A stretch of DNA of 64,000 nt from Ceratopteris richardii (Eukaryota; Streptophyta; Polypodiopsida; Polypodiales; Pteridaceae). The notes under the pieces are model-generated. The model was given only the letters and a program-made list of their open reading frames with translations, did no database searches and was not told the origin of the DNA. The DNA lies in the NCBI GenBank assembly GCA_020310875.1, contig CM035415.1, forward strand, positions 198,077,932 through 198,141,931, read 5' to 3'. A program made the position numbers and the translations under genes. This document shows, one piece after another, positions 11,878 through 23,749 of this stretch (position 1 is the stretch's first letter; every line of letters begins with the position of its first letter).

Positions 11878-12761
11878 TGTTGCAGAGCTAAAAAGAGCAA
11901 AAAGTAGAGCAAAAGTGGGCCCCAAAATTTTTCCAATTCGGACATTTTATTTTTCGTATCATAATCATTTTGTATTATATTTTCCGATGTAAATGCACTA
12001 GAGGAGTCCTCTAGATGCATACCCATGGAGATTAGTAGCTTACCCATGTAAATTAGTAGGAAATTAGCCTTTTAGTGAATAAAGTGCCGGTCTCTTGTGT
12101 GAAAGGACCATTTTTAGGGCACATGTATATAAGTCAAATTGTGTGTAAAGACTTTTTGCCATTGTGAGAATCAAGAGCACAGAATTTCGAATTTGTGTCT
12201 TCTCCTCTCTGTATCATCTTCTTTGTGAGCTTGTATGCATATTTATTGCTTGAAAAGAGTGTTAGGAAGTGTTGTCTAGCCATGAAAGTGTTTATTTACT
12301 GTTGTTAAGGTGTGTGTGAAGTGTAGGAAGTGCTAAAGTGTAGGAAGGTCATTCTTGTGACTCAGTATTTTGCTCATAACTTGAAACAAAAGTGTCAAAA
12401 TTGAGTGAAAATATGACCATTGGATGCATCTTTGCGAGAGCTTCGAAACGCATATGCTATTTTCTATATTTGGAGTTTGGAGCTGAGAGAAAGGTCAATT
12501 TACTGTTGGCTGCTGCTCCAAGTATCACAACACCATAACTGACTATTGAAGCTTGTTTGGAATAGTCTTAGCCTTGTTTGCACTCTTTGGGAAGCTCATT
12601 TGCATTGATCATCATTTGAATGCATGTCTTCATACACTCGGCTAGGTTTTGATACTCCTCGGATTGATAAATAAAGCGTGAATCCCCACTATATGCACTT
12701 GAGGGGGATCGAGGTATAGTCTCTTTCTCCACAAGTCCCTAGCTTTGTCCTCAGGTACACA
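11878..12761 (+). repeat. Gypsy-2 5' LTR
   Basis: TGTTGCAG...GGTACACA, about 884 bp, nearly the same sequence as 23750-24641. A TATA-like TATATAAG is at 12126-12133, with a transcribed U5-like region after it. The LTR interrupts the Copia-C zinc knuckle. Confidence 0.92.
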
Positions 12762-12767
12762 GATTTT

Positions 12768-12784
12768 TGGCACCGTTGCCGGGG
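12768..12784 (+). promoter_or_regulatory. Gypsy-2 primer binding site (tRNA-Asp type)
   Basis: TGGCACCGTTGCCGGGG differs at one base from TGGCGCCGTTGCCGGGG, the PBS of Tat/Athila-type plant gypsy elements, complementary to the 3' end of Asp tRNA. It lies six bases after the LTR end. Confidence 0.88.
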
Positions 12785-14149
12785 AAGGCGAATCAAACCG
12801 AGGCATTCGTGTGATGGTAAGTAGCTTTTAGCATTGAAGTGAGTAGAGAAGTTGGTGAATTTCTCTTCTTTGGTAAGTCACACTCATCCGCACTTACTAC
12901 TTCTCTCTCTGGGAGTGTGTGTAGTGAGTTGATAGTCTAGGGAAGTGAGTGGAGAGAGTAGAGTAGGGGGAAGAAGGGAGTAGTTAGGAAGTTAGAATAG
13001 CTTTCAACCTTTGTCTTGTTGGTCCTTTTGTTTAGTTAGAAAGAACTTTCAAAAGTATAAAAGCCAAAAATTGTCTTTTTCAAATCACTTGTTTCCAAAG
13101 CAAGTATCATGTGTACTAGCAGTCGAGTATCGTGACCTGAGAACCGAGATAATTGAGCTACGCAGGGCGAGTAAGAGTGTTTGAAGAGTTGAAAGATAGC
13201 TTCCAAGGTGAGCACCTTAATATTCCACTCATCTTTGCCAACTAAATCAAGTATTTCAGTAGAACGACCTGCGCCAAGTATCGTGGAAGATTAAACAGGG
13301 GTACAGAGAGTTTGTTTTGTGATACAGACTGAGGGGAGAGGGTAGATGCACTCTAGGAACAATTGTATGCACTTAAAATCCAAATACACTAGCTAAAAAT
13401 TTGAAAAAGCTTCAAGTATCGTGTTCTCCCGCGGTTGAGATATCGTGATACCTGGGTATAGTGAACTCTTGTGGTCAAGTATCGTGATACTTGAAGTGGT
13501 TGAATATCATGTATCGCTGAGAAACACTTGTGATACTAAGCAGATATCGTGTATCATGTATCACAAAAATCTGATAGCGATACCTATCGAGTATCGTCTA
13601 TCGTGGAATTCCGATCGCGATACCTGTGCCATATCGTGTATCGTTAAAGAAGCTTTCGCGATACTTGGTGGATATCAAGTATCATTGGAAATTTTTCGCA
13701 ATACTTGTGAAGTATCGAGTATCGTGGGACTCAGAAACGATATCCGTCTAGTATCGAGTATCGTGGAGATTCTCTTGGTGGACTATCGAGTATCAAGTAT
13801 CGTGATTGGCTCGCGATATTGGGTAAGTATCGTATATCGTATTCCTCAGGTATCGTGTATCGTGATCTATCCAGTTGGTTGAATATCGTGTATCATGACC
13901 CTTAAGTATCGTGTATTGTGACCTTCTCAGGTGCCTAATATCGTGTATCGTCTTGTCAAATATCGAGTATCGTGGTAAGGCCTAGCCTATCAAATATCGA
14001 GTATCGTGGTTTTTGTTGGGTTCAAGTATCGTGTGTGGTGACTTCTTGGTCAGTCTTATTTCAACCAAATATTCCCTAGAATTCAGACCCTCAGTAAAGA
14101 ACTCTAGGAACTGGAGGTTAACCAAGTGAGACTAGAAGTTGTCAATTGA
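12785..14149 (+). repeat. Gypsy-2 leader with ATCG repeat array (about 13,105-14,045)
   Basis: This 1.36-kb untranslated leader lies between the PBS and gag. From about 13,105, and densely from 13,400 to 14,045, it is built of irregular copies of words such as gtatcgtg, tatcgagtatcgtgg and cgcgatac. Many are near-palindromic because gtatcg and cgatac are reverse complements. Spacing is irregular (about 12-45 bp), so it is neither a satellite nor CRISPR. Long frames here, such as 13445-13882, are repeat translations, not genes. The leaders of Gypsy-1 and NA-AB hold different arrays in the same position. Confidence 0.85.
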
Positions 14150-15457
14150 ATGAACCTAAGGTCTGGGAGAACCCTAGGAGGCCAAAGAAGTGTTATTTCT
14201 TCTGTAGGAAGTGTAGCCGGACCAAGTAGTCATTCACATTAATCTGAAACCTCGAGTGAGTCTGAAGAAGAAATTCCTATGGCTTCAGAGGATATGCAGA
14301 ATTATGTGCCAGTAATTGGCATGATGTCAATTATTGAGGGTGAATATCGGACATCTTTATAGTATGTGAACATCAAGAAACATGGGATACCCATCTACAT
14401 AGATGGTCTAAACTGATATGTGGCCAGACTAAAGAAACCTATAGATGCTTACATAGTACCTAGGCTAGCAGTTAAGTATGTAGGAGGGTTTTATATGGAC
14501 AAAAGAGATATCCAATATGTTGTTATGGAACACCCTGAAAGCATCAACGAACAAGGGGAAGAAGGTAATGCTCATAACCTTAATGAAGAGGGACATGAAG
14601 AGCAAGTGACCACCCCGAGATCCACTATTGTTAGGGTTTGGAGAGGAGACCTAGTTCCCCAAGATGATACCCTAATGGATGTGTATTTGATCAATGGAAT
14701 GGAGCATCTCCTCAAAGCCCACTCTTCATTATGGGAAGTAGCCACTAACCCAGTTACTATATATGACTTACAAGACCCAGAACTCCCCACCATTATCACA
14801 TATTTGGACAAAAACCAAAGGAGGTACTGGCCTCTAACAGAGTTAGAAAGAGTGGGGTTGAAATATCAAAACATTCCAGTGTTCCCTTCTAGAGATCAAG
14901 CAACTACTTCACAACACCCCCACAGAACTTTTCAAGATAATTCATATCAACAGTCTGGACAAACACAATAAACACATATTCTAGTCAGACCACATGTGTA
15001 GTTTGCTATGTCTGCCAATAACCCTAACTATCGGCCTCAACCACCTATTGAACCAAGGAATAGAATCCCTATCCCAAATAGACCACCTATAGTAAGAGGA
15101 CTTGGTATACCTATAGGAAGACCAGTTTTTCCTTTGATGCCTAGACCAAGCAGGAAGAAGATTACGACCCATTCAAGTTGCCAAATGCATGAGAAACCAT
15201 TATGATGGCTCTAGCAAGCCTTACAATCATATAGCTGAATTCAAGCAGATAATCAGAGCTGAACAAGTGGAAGATTTCTTGATCCAATATGAATCCTTTG
15301 GTCTAACTTTGATAGACACAGCTTTAGCTTGGTTCCAGCCATTAGACCCTAATAATTTTCAAAACATGGAACAAGTCTATCAAGAATTAATTGAAGAATT
15401 CACAAAGTCTGGGATTAAAAAAAACTCTTCCTCATTGATCCATAGTTTTAAGCAAGC
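14150..15457 (+). pseudogene. Gypsy-2 gag, 5' part
   Basis: I place the start at ATG 14150 (MNLRSGRTLGGQRS) because Gypsy-1 gag begins with the same MNLRSGR. Stops occur near 14,235, 14,360 and 14,415, then a clean stretch runs 14420-14971 with YVGGFYMDKRDIQYVVMEHP, the counterpart of YLDREGTIYVVTSHP in Gypsy-1. After a frameshift, 15189-15457 carries the retrotransposon-gag core: MRNHYDGSSKPYNHIAEFKQ, then RAEQVEDFLIQYESFGLTL, TALAWFQPL and SLIHSFKQ. It is cut after SFKQ by the Gypsy-2b LTR. Gag would form the virus-like particle. Confidence 0.85.
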
Positions 15458-16337
15458 TGTGTACCTAAGCCAAGAAGACTTAAGGACTTGTGTCAAAGAG
15501 ACTAAACCTCATTTGCAACACAAGTGCATATAGTGGGAGATTGACACATGCTTACTTGTCAATCTGATCAAACGACCTAACCAAGCATATCAAGACATGT
15601 GCATACATGATGGAAAATGAAGTGGTTCAGCTGACATGCATGAGAAAAGACTAACCCACCTCTCAAACTCACTGAAATACTAAAAGTCTCTGCCACGATA
15701 CCTCTTACAGTAGTTTCCAGTAACTCAATGATTTCTCCCAGCTCTAAACTCGGAATATAATCAATAGGTACTCGTTTCGAAGCTCTCGACAAGACGCATC
15801 TAGTGGAAGTAGTTTCACTCGATTTTGACAACTGTGCTTCTAGTTATGACCAAAATTGTGAATGGCAAGAAGCACCTACACTCACACCACTCCTACAAGC
15901 TCAAACACACACTACAGTAGTTCAAAAACAGTGGCGAGGGGTAGACAACAGTCCTACACACACATTCCAAACATCACTCACACATAGAAGATCAATGAGA
16001 AGATGGAAATCTGCAGGAAAGAGGTAAATTCGAAATTCAAGAGCTCTCCTTCTTCACAATGGCAAAAAGTGTCTACAAAGAGTCACAAAGTGACTTATAT
16101 ACATGTGCCCTAAGTTTGGTCCTTTCACACAAGAGACCGGCACTTTATTACTAAAAAGTGAAATTCCTACTAATTTACAAGGGATATTTTACAAAAAGTT
16201 GGGATTATGCAACTAGAGGACTCCTCTGGTGCATTTACATGGCTTGAGGGAATTTCCTAAGACTTTGAAGAAGAAAAATGTGCCCATTAATTTGAAAATT
16301 TTGGGGCTCTTCTTTTGTGCTTCTTTGTTCTGCAATA
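15458..16337 (-). repeat. Gypsy-2b 3' LTR (inverted, nested)
   Basis: Plus strand starts TGTGTACCT and ends CTGCAATA; it is the reverse complement of the Gypsy-2 LTR (TGTTGCAG...GGTACACA) with many substitutions, about 880 bp. It interrupts the Gypsy-2 gag core after SFKQ. The 5 bp outside (caagc, 15453-15457) would be its TSD; the partner is lost. Frames crossing the boundary, such as the C-terminal part of 15189-15533, are LTR-derived. Confidence 0.88.
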
Positions 16338-16940
16338 CTCTCCCCCTCTTTGTCTCGGTCGTCCCTTGACAGGCTTTACTTCTTGTCTTCAGCTTGTTTA
16401 AGAGTTCTGAATACATGCACTCAGCGGTCAAAGTGGCAACAAGGACTGTCAGAGAATTTGTTATTTTATCTGTTGTATGTCATTTGCTTCTGTTTGCCCC
16501 TTGATATCCCGTACATCACAAATTTGGGTTGCTGCATTCAGTCGGGCTGCCACGCACGCCCCCAATGACTAGGAATGTGCTCTTCTTAGTCACCCTCTTC
16601 AATTTTTCAACCTCTTCCCTTTCTAACTTTTGGTCTTCTGATATGTCTTTGTCTTCACACATCTGACCTTGTTGTATTGCTCTGAGCCTGTTTATTTGTT
16701 GACAATGCACGCTATCAGCGGAAGGATTATTACCTACCAAATATTGTCTTGCACTTCTTCATGGATAGTTCCTATCTCTGGTCCATCCTTCCCATGAAAT
16801 GTCCTGGTTCTGATTGTTCTTTAATTCCATTCCTCAGGACCTGGTTGTTTCGCGTTGTTGCCTGATGCGTGCCCCTACGGGGCTTTGGGCAGAGGGTGGT
16901 TCTTTCATTTTATGATCTTCATTCTTTATTGAGCAGTTTT
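16338..16940 (-). promoter_or_regulatory. Gypsy-2b polypurine tract (16338-16351) and accessory C-terminal remnant
   Basis: Minus strand AAAGAGGGGGAGAG directly before the LTR is the plus-strand primer. Just upstream the minus strand reads CCTGTCAAGGGACGACCGAG, a decayed version of the pre-PPT hairpin present in four other elements here. It can be translated PVKGRPRQRGG, resembling the SVRDDRPERGG end of the Gypsy-1 accessory protein. The rest (about 16,400-16,940) is broken sequence with stops, probably the degenerate end of the accessory gene. Confidence 0.65.
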
Positions 16941-19900
16941 TTACTTTGATCTTTTTCTTCTTTTCTTCTTGCTTGATTCCCCTTCCACATGTCCCTCCTC
17001 CTGAACTCTGTCGTCCCCAACAGGCTTTTTGTGGCGACGTGAATAGGTTTGTATGGCTGCCTGCTCTCTTTGATTCAAGAGATTAGCATGACATAGCATA
17101 AATTCTTTCCACTGTCTTGACTTCACTCCATCCTCTGGTGCTTGTCGGTGATCCACAAAAAAGCTGGTTTCATAAGCCACCAGACATGCATTTAGGTTTG
17201 AAGTCATCTTGACAAAAATTTCCGAATCTATTTCGAAGAAGCAGGTGAAAAATGCTCTTCAAAAGTCTGCATGTATGTTGACGGCAAAAACATAAGTCTT
17301 GAATAATACGCCATCAGGGTTAAGCGGCTCATAATAGTAGAGAGATAAAAAACGAGCGCTTCAGAGCCTTGGGTAATGCCGATGAAATTCAAAAAAGTGT
17401 ATTTTGCATGCTGGAAGACTTTAATTACAATTAATAGCATGCTGAAAATCTTATTGGTCATTTTAACTGCTAAGTTTAGGACAATCGTATATCTTGCAAT
17501 CCAAAATTCCATTGTTTTTACCATATATGCTTCCATTAGTAGGTAGTTGTGTGGCAGACTAGGTAACAATGGGTAATTCAACCATTGATTATTGATGCTT
17601 CCTTGGCGCTGTCCTTCCCAAAACTATGACCAGGAGCATCTGCGGCGTACTGGACAAAATGCGAGATTGACTTGAAGCACGTATGGTGATGCTTCCCATT
17701 GTACCCGCAGTGTGGGATTCTTTTCCAAAACTTTGTGCCTCCATATGGGATCACCTTTTTTGAATTCTTCTTGAGTATACTTGAATGTATCTTGGCTGAA
17801 CTGGAGGTTGTTGTCCAGATCCTTATTTGATGTAGTCTTTATATATTGTCGTGTTTGTTCTTTAAGTATTCCATATGGTACATTGAAGGGCTTCAAAATT
17901 TGATCCAAGTTTTTGCTTTCGATTTGGGCTTCCTGCATTACCTTGACTATCTGATCTTCAAATTCAGCAGTAAGCTGGGACATCGGTAGTGCCCTTTCCG
18001 ATCGGCTCAGTTCTCCAATTTCTCGAGTATTATGCTCAATTTGGACCTCCTGTTCCTCCCTTAGTGGCGAATGATATAAGGGGGGAGAGAGAGGACATAC
18101 CTCAATCTCCTCAGTAGCCTCTGCGGATTTTGAAACTACTGGTGTCCCCTCAAGTGCCTTTTGCTCTAGCTGCTCTTGTAGTTGTTTAATCAATTCATCT
18201 TTTTGCTTGATTTCTTTATTAGCTTTAGCAATAGTGTCCTTGTGTTTGAGAAGTTCTTTAGCCACAATATCCAGATGATATGTGTCTTCCTTACATTGCA
18301 TGAGATAGCGGTTTTTCACCTTCTTCCATTTAGTCCTTAGAGCTACGGTATCATCCATGTACCTCTTTTCCCATTCGGCAATGGTGGTCTACTCCTGCTT
18401 GATCTGATGTTTATAATTAGCTATCTTGGCTTCCAATTTGTTGATATCCTTTTCTGGTCTTTCCTGAACTTCTATGGGTTGATCACTTAGAAGAGCTGTC
18501 ATGAGCTCCTTATTTTGGTTCCTTAAGTTTTTGGCCTCTTCCATGTATACCTTTATTTGTGATTCTAGTATTTTACTTCGGGTGTGCATTCGTGCCTTCT
18601 CAGCCTCTCTAGCTTCATATTTCTTCGTTAATTCTTGGAGTTGTTCTTTCAATCTTTCATTTTCTGTCTCTAGCGTTTTGTGCTGACTTTTGACCTTGAG
18701 AACTTCATTTTCTTTCTGTAAGATTTGCTCCTTTGCTGTTGTTAACTCAGTAGAAAGATTCTTACCGATTTCTTGCAATTTATGCTTGTCCTGCATTGCT
18801 TGATCATAGTCTTCATCAGCCTCAAGCAATAATTGTTGTGTGTCCATGGCAGTTCTAATCATATCTTGCACTACAGGCTTGAGCTAAGGGATATCCACAT
18901 TCAACCATGTTCTTGGTATGCTTGGAGCTTCTCCGGTTTGCACATCTTTTCCTTGCTCGACATGGATGGTTTCGTTGTGGGGTTGTCTAATTTGTAATTG
19001 TATGTTTTGTTCTTTTCCTTCTTCATCCAAATCGATAACTTTTGTGGCACTCCCTTGAAATGTGACATCCATCGGGGAGGGTTCTGCCACAACCCTTATT
19101 GGTGTGAAGGGTTTTGTTTCTTCGATTGCCGCTTCTTGAGGCTCTTTCTTTGGTATCTTGATTGATGCCTCTCTTATAGGTGTTGTCTCCTTGATATGAA
19201 TTGTGGACGTCTCATTGATTTTTATCACATGTGTTCCTTCTTGGTTGGCTTCCTTGCTTGCGGTGTTCTGCTCTAGGTGGGTAGTGTTGTTATCCACTTT
19301 TATGCCTTCTTCTTCTTCATTGTAGTTTACTGCATTCAATTCCACCCATTGTCCATCATCCTTTGATTCACTTTGAATATCTACATTCAACAATGAGGTG
19401 TCGGGTTCTTCTTGTGCATCTGAAGATGAGCTTGATTTCTCCAACCCTAATTCCCTGTAGCAGTGTACTTTTGTGAGCTTCTTTTTGGTCTCGATCTCTT
19501 GTTGGGCCTGCTGATAATGGTGCACTTGTACTCATAAATTGACTTGCCCTTCTATATATTGATGTGTATCCTCAAGGGCTTGAGTTAACTCTTCCTCTGT
19601 AATCGGCCTTTGCTCTGCAATTCTTGTCTTTGGAAGTACGTGCATTCTTTTCATGGCTGGAACTTCCTCTTCCACTTGCTTTACCCACCTCAATCTCTTT
19701 GTGCCTCTCATTCTGGGTTGAGAGCTAGTTTCTACCTCTTCCACAATCTTGACTACTCTTTTCTTTTTGGTAACTGTGGCGACTTTGGCATACTTAGCGA
19801 TGGCAGTCGAAGGTGGCATTTCCTGCAGGTGCTCTCTAATGCCTAAAGCATGGTAAATCAATATTGTCAGAGCGATGCTTCCATTCAAGAACTTCTTATT

Positions 19901-20578
19901 ATTCCATTGCTTCTTTACTTTGAATAGTCTTTCCTGTATGTAAGGAGTCAGATTAATTTGATTGCCAATTTGCTTGATGGCATGGGAGAGTAATTGAACA
20001 ATTATCTTTTGCGGATCCGTGTATCGATGCATATTTGGGAAGCAAAAAGGTTGATGGATTAATCTGACTTCCTCTTCTATATCAATTCTATTGCTGTCCA
20101 TGAAGGTTCTTGTCTTTGCCCCGCGTCTCTCTTCTTTTAATACTGTGTGGCCATCTTTTTCCCATCCAAAAGCTTCCTTAATCAATTCATGTGTAAATTG
20201 GATGACTACCCATTCACCTACTTTATCCATCACTGTAGCCTCAGGCACCAATGGATCATGCAATGCTGGCTGTAATGTATTCATGACTTGAGTGCATCTT
20301 TGGAAGTCGGGCTTATAGATCGGCAGTTCAAAATATTTGTGTATGCCCGCTTTCTTCATGATGTCTATCGTAGACGGGAGTTCATGTAGTACTCTGAAAT
20401 CTTGGGACATGATTGGAAATTGATGATCTGTATCCATGATTTTGATAGTTGCTAGGAAGAGATACTCCCCAGCCGGTTGTTCTTCTCAAAACCAATGTCC
20501 CTTTGCTTTAGTGATACTCTGGAGAGGAAATTCCAATACTTCCTCTTGAATCGTTGCTTCCGAATCTTCAGATGCCAT
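16941..20578 (-). pseudogene. Gypsy-2b accessory (post-pol) protein, about 1,200 codons
   Basis: Minus frame from ATG 20578 (MASEDSEATIQEEV), with roughly eight stops or shifts over 3.6 kb. In order: an N-terminal domain (KGHWF near 20,490; AGIHKYFELPIYKPDFQRC near 20,300; EWVVIQFTHELIKEAFGW); a basic linker (19,560-19,800); an acidic/Thr-rich linker (18,900-19,500); a long coiled coil (18,400-18,870 and 18,150-18,350, for example LETENERLKEQLQELTKKYE); and a C-terminal helical domain (NLAFCPVRRRCSWS near 17,640; MFLPSTYMQTFEE near 17,260). The same modules occur in Gypsy-1 (C-terminal half) and Gypsy-0 (N-terminal half). It occupies the post-integrase place of Athila env-like or Tat extra ORFs, but I see no signal peptide or convincing transmembrane anchor. 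Function unknown. Confidence 0.72.
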
Positions 20579-21127
20579 CTACACTTGTAAGGAAAAGTGC
20601 ATTAGCTTCAATGGAAATCATATCAATTATGCAGTGCATGGCAGTGATATGTTGTCGTTTCCTTATTCCGTTTCCCTTGGTTCTATAAGTGAGGTCTCTT
20701 ACCACATCTTTTCATTTCTTTGCCTAGAAGAAAACAAGCATTAGTATAGCCGAAGCATTTATTTATTTACATAGTATGTCCATTCCTAAGAGAGTTGAAA
20801 CTATGACCTAATCCCCATTGGAGATTGTGCACCACTAACTTTATCATGTACATCATGTGCCGAATGCTTGGTGTTCTAATGTGGCTCTATTATGCATACT
20901 TTAGGTGCATCTGATACTTCATGAGTGCAATTGGAATCTCTGTTGTTCCGATGGTCCACTCCTTGCAGTTGCTTGGGTTTCCAAATCCCTTTCGTTGTCG
21001 CTTTGATAGCTCGTTGTCTTTCTGTGATTCATCGGGCTTCATGTGTTCTCTTGGTTTCCTCTAGTGTCCTAGTACTAAAGGTGTTTCTCTTCATGTGTCT
21101 ATGACGAGTCTACTTTTGCTTTGTCAT
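20579..21127 (-). other. Gypsy-2b spacer between post-integrase ORF and accessory ORF
   Basis: About 550 bp with no frame or motif I recognise. A similar-sized gap separates the WVPK tail from the accessory ORF in Gypsy-0. It could hold a subgenomic promoter or splice acceptor, but I see no specific signal. Confidence 0.4.
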
Positions 21128-22353
21128 TCAAATTTTTTGATGTAATGTATCCTCCTGATTGCGTATCTCTTGCTTGGCTGCTTGTTTAACCTTCTTGGGA
21201 ATCAATATCTTCTGTCGTGCTTTCTGAGCTTCAATCAAAGGTTTAGGGAGCCATACTTGCAAGAGTATTTTTGTTTCAGATTTCTGTGATGCTGACTTGT
21301 TATTCCCCTTTTTCTCCTTATGAGTTGGTGATGACATCTCCGATTTCTGCACTTGATCTTTGCGTACCCATTTGAATTTGTTCTCCCCTTGATGCGAGTA
21401 TCTAAATGTTGTCTTCCATAATGGTAATCCTTCTGTCGTATGAGAGACTTCATGAGAGTTGGTTTCCTTATTGTCTGACCGTTCATCAACTCAATAGGGT
21501 GATGTCACCTCTTCCTTGGACACATTAGGGTTTGAGCTTTCTGCTTCTTCTAGACTGGTTTCTGAGGTATTGGGGTTGGAATCATGTTCCACTAGCTCTT
21601 CTTTGCGTTCTTCCACACTTTCGATGGTTTTTGGTTGTAGTAAATGCTTCTCTCCTAATAGACTAAAAATTTCCTTGTGCCCTATCTTGGCTGAAATATA
21701 GCCTTGAGCTAGGTTGATGCTGACTTCATTCTCAATGATCCAATCCTGTCCTAGGATCAAATCTTCTATTAAATCTTCATCTCTGCACACTAAGACTCGT
21801 TGTTCCATGGAAGAATTTCCTAGGTGAGTGATACGTTAGTTACTCCCATGCATTCTATGATTTGACCTCCAATTCCTATCATTTGGGCTTTTGTGGGACT
21901 CATAATCATTTGAAGATCGTTTATGACCATATTACGTATGCAACTAAGTCCTGCTCTTGAGTGTATCAATGCATTTATTAATTTGTACTCTGTCTTGCCA
22001 ATCCCTAGGTTTAAATAAGGTTGTGACATGTAGGAATTCGTCGTGTTAGGTTTATGGACTTGGTAATTAGCCATAGGGACAGGCTCTTCTCCTTGGAGAT
22101 ATCGTTCATCTCTTTGCCTAATCCATTCTTTCCTTTTCTTAATGCGTTCTAGGGCTTCTTGTCGAGCCTCCTCTCTAATCCGTTCTTCCTCTTTCTTCCT
22201 ATTTTGAGCACCTACTAGACGTGCTAACATTTGATCCGTCAATGGCTCCATGAACCGTTTCACTCTGCATCCACTTATGTAGTTAGGAAGAATGTCTCCA
22301 TCTAAAGTGGCTAGATTAACTGCTCCACTAGTAGAGATCTTATGGATGATCAT
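21128..22353 (-). pseudogene. Gypsy-2b integrase C-terminus fused to protease-like domain and basic tail
   Basis: The first residues (MIIHKISTSGAVNLATLDGD then CRVKRFMEPL) match the C-terminal domain of gypsy integrases. A charged, coiled-coil-like stretch rich in Arg and Glu follows (about 22,050-22,220). Then comes a retropepsin-like fold: YLNLGIGKTEYKLINALIHSRAGLSCI (given in part, about 21,930-22,020), IGGQIIECMGVTNVSL (21,820-21,870) and, after a stop at 21,820, EDLIEDLILGQDWI (about 21,740-21,780). The catalytic D-[ST]-G is HSR, so it should be inactive. An acidic linker and a basic tail with VWLPKPLIEAQ (about 21,200-21,256) end the gene. The same module is the only gene of NA-AB and NA-3. 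Confidence 0.65.
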
Positions 22354-23730
22354 AGGTCCATATCCGCATTTTTGTAACTCTTGGCATGTTGCTTTAAGGT
22401 GTAAACCCGGACTAAGTCTCCTTCTTTAAGTCCTTTGTCTTTTATATGTGCATCATAATATGCCTTTTGTCTTCTCTTGGCTGCATATATTCTTGCTACC
22501 GCTTATAACCTAGTTTCATGCAACTTCTTGATTTGGTCTAGTTGTTGGGATAATTCATGTCCTATCCATTCATACTGTTGGGCTACTCTCAAAGTTGGGA
22601 TTAAAAAATCAATTGGCAAAATTGCATTCTGCCCGTACACTAAATTGAATGGGTTAGTTCCAATAGCAGTCTTCTATGCTCCTCGGAAGGCCCAAATTGC
22701 ATGGTGCAATTGTTTGTCCCAATCAGACCTCCCATTATTGACAATCTTTGCCAATACCGTGCATAATACGTTATTGGAACTTTCCACTTGACCATTGGCT
22801 TGGGGATGGTATGGGGCTGATTTTTTGTGGATCACTAAAAATTCATTCATTAGGGATTCTATTACTTCATTGAGGAAGTGTGTTCCTCGATCACTTACAA
22901 TCTCAATTGGTAATCCGAAACGAGTGAATATATGCTCAAAAAGGAACTTAGCAGTGGTTTGAGCATCTTTCTTTCTAGTAGCTTTTGCCTCTACCCATTT
23001 TGTCAAGTAATCAGTGGCTACTATGATGTACTCAGCATGTGATCCTTTGGTCGGTGGGTTAATGGGTCCTATGAAGTCAATACCCCATTTAGAGAATGCT
23101 CTCGCACAAACCATAGGTCTCAATGGCATGTCATCTCTCCGAATTGGGTATTTAGCCCTTTGGCATGTTTCGCAACTCCGTACATATGTTTGAGCATCCA
23201 TATGTAAAGTTGGCCACCACAAGCCCGCTAAGAGGATCATTTTTGCGGTTCTTTCGGCTGAAAAATGACCTCTTGCTGCACCGACATATGCCATCTCTAA
23301 TATGGGTAAATACTCTCCTTCATGAACACATAATCGTAATTGGTTGTCTTTTCCTCTTCTAAACAAGTTTCTTCCTTTGAGAACATAATCCTTACTCATC
23401 TCCTCTAGGGATTGTTTTCTAGCCAAGCTAACTCCTTCTTCATGTTCTCTTGTCTTGAGGAATTTCACCAATGTTTTACTCCAATTGGATGCTATCGTTG
23501 AGAAAGGTATAGATGTATGATCCTCTGGGATTGTCTCCTGGCATTCTGCACAATTACTTACGTAGTCATGGACATCCTTAGGCATGTCAGGCAAGTATAC
23601 TCCTAATCGTTTTAATTCCCTAATGGTTCCATGAGTCCCTTGGTGTGTTCTCCATTTGTTCACATGTGCTTGTTCAATTAGCTTTGTTTGTTTGTCCTCC
23701 TCAACACATCTTAGCAATACCCCATTGGCA
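22354..23730 (-). pseudogene. Gypsy-2b integrase
   Basis: The frame 23717-22674 is open for 347 codons, with the post-core region continuing past a stop to 22,354. The DD35E core is intact: D214 (WGIDFIGP), D276 (VSDRGTHF), E312 (GQVESSN). Two H2C2-like zinc modules precede it. The first has perfect ligands, H25-X3-H29-X26-C56-X2-C59. The second, at the canonical gypsy position, lacks the first His (Ala147) but keeps H151, C182 and C185. Conserved text such as LWWPTLHMDAQTYVRSCETC, then YPIRRDDMPLRP, places it in non-chromoviral Tat-like gypsy. Sequence upstream of the frame is cut at 23,730. Confidence 0.88.
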
Positions 23731-23749
23731 GAGACAAAGAGGGGGAGAG
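23731..23749 (+). promoter_or_regulatory. Gypsy-2 polypurine tract
   Basis: GAGACAAAGAGGGGGAGAG directly before the 3' LTR, the same as the inverted Gypsy-2b tract. Sequence identity between the two PPT regions ends at 23,731, which marks the deletion junction with Gypsy-2b integrase. Confidence 0.85.

Noticed and set aside
12768..12784. tRNA gene suggested by tRNA-like sequence (also 30078, 38175, 47375)
   Set aside because: Only 12-17 bases complementary to tRNA 3' ends next to LTRs; these are primer binding sites, with no cloverleaf.
13105..14045. CRISPR-like array of short palindromic repeats
   Set aside because: Repeats and spacers are irregular and too short, there are no cas genes, and the setting is a plant LTR element leader.
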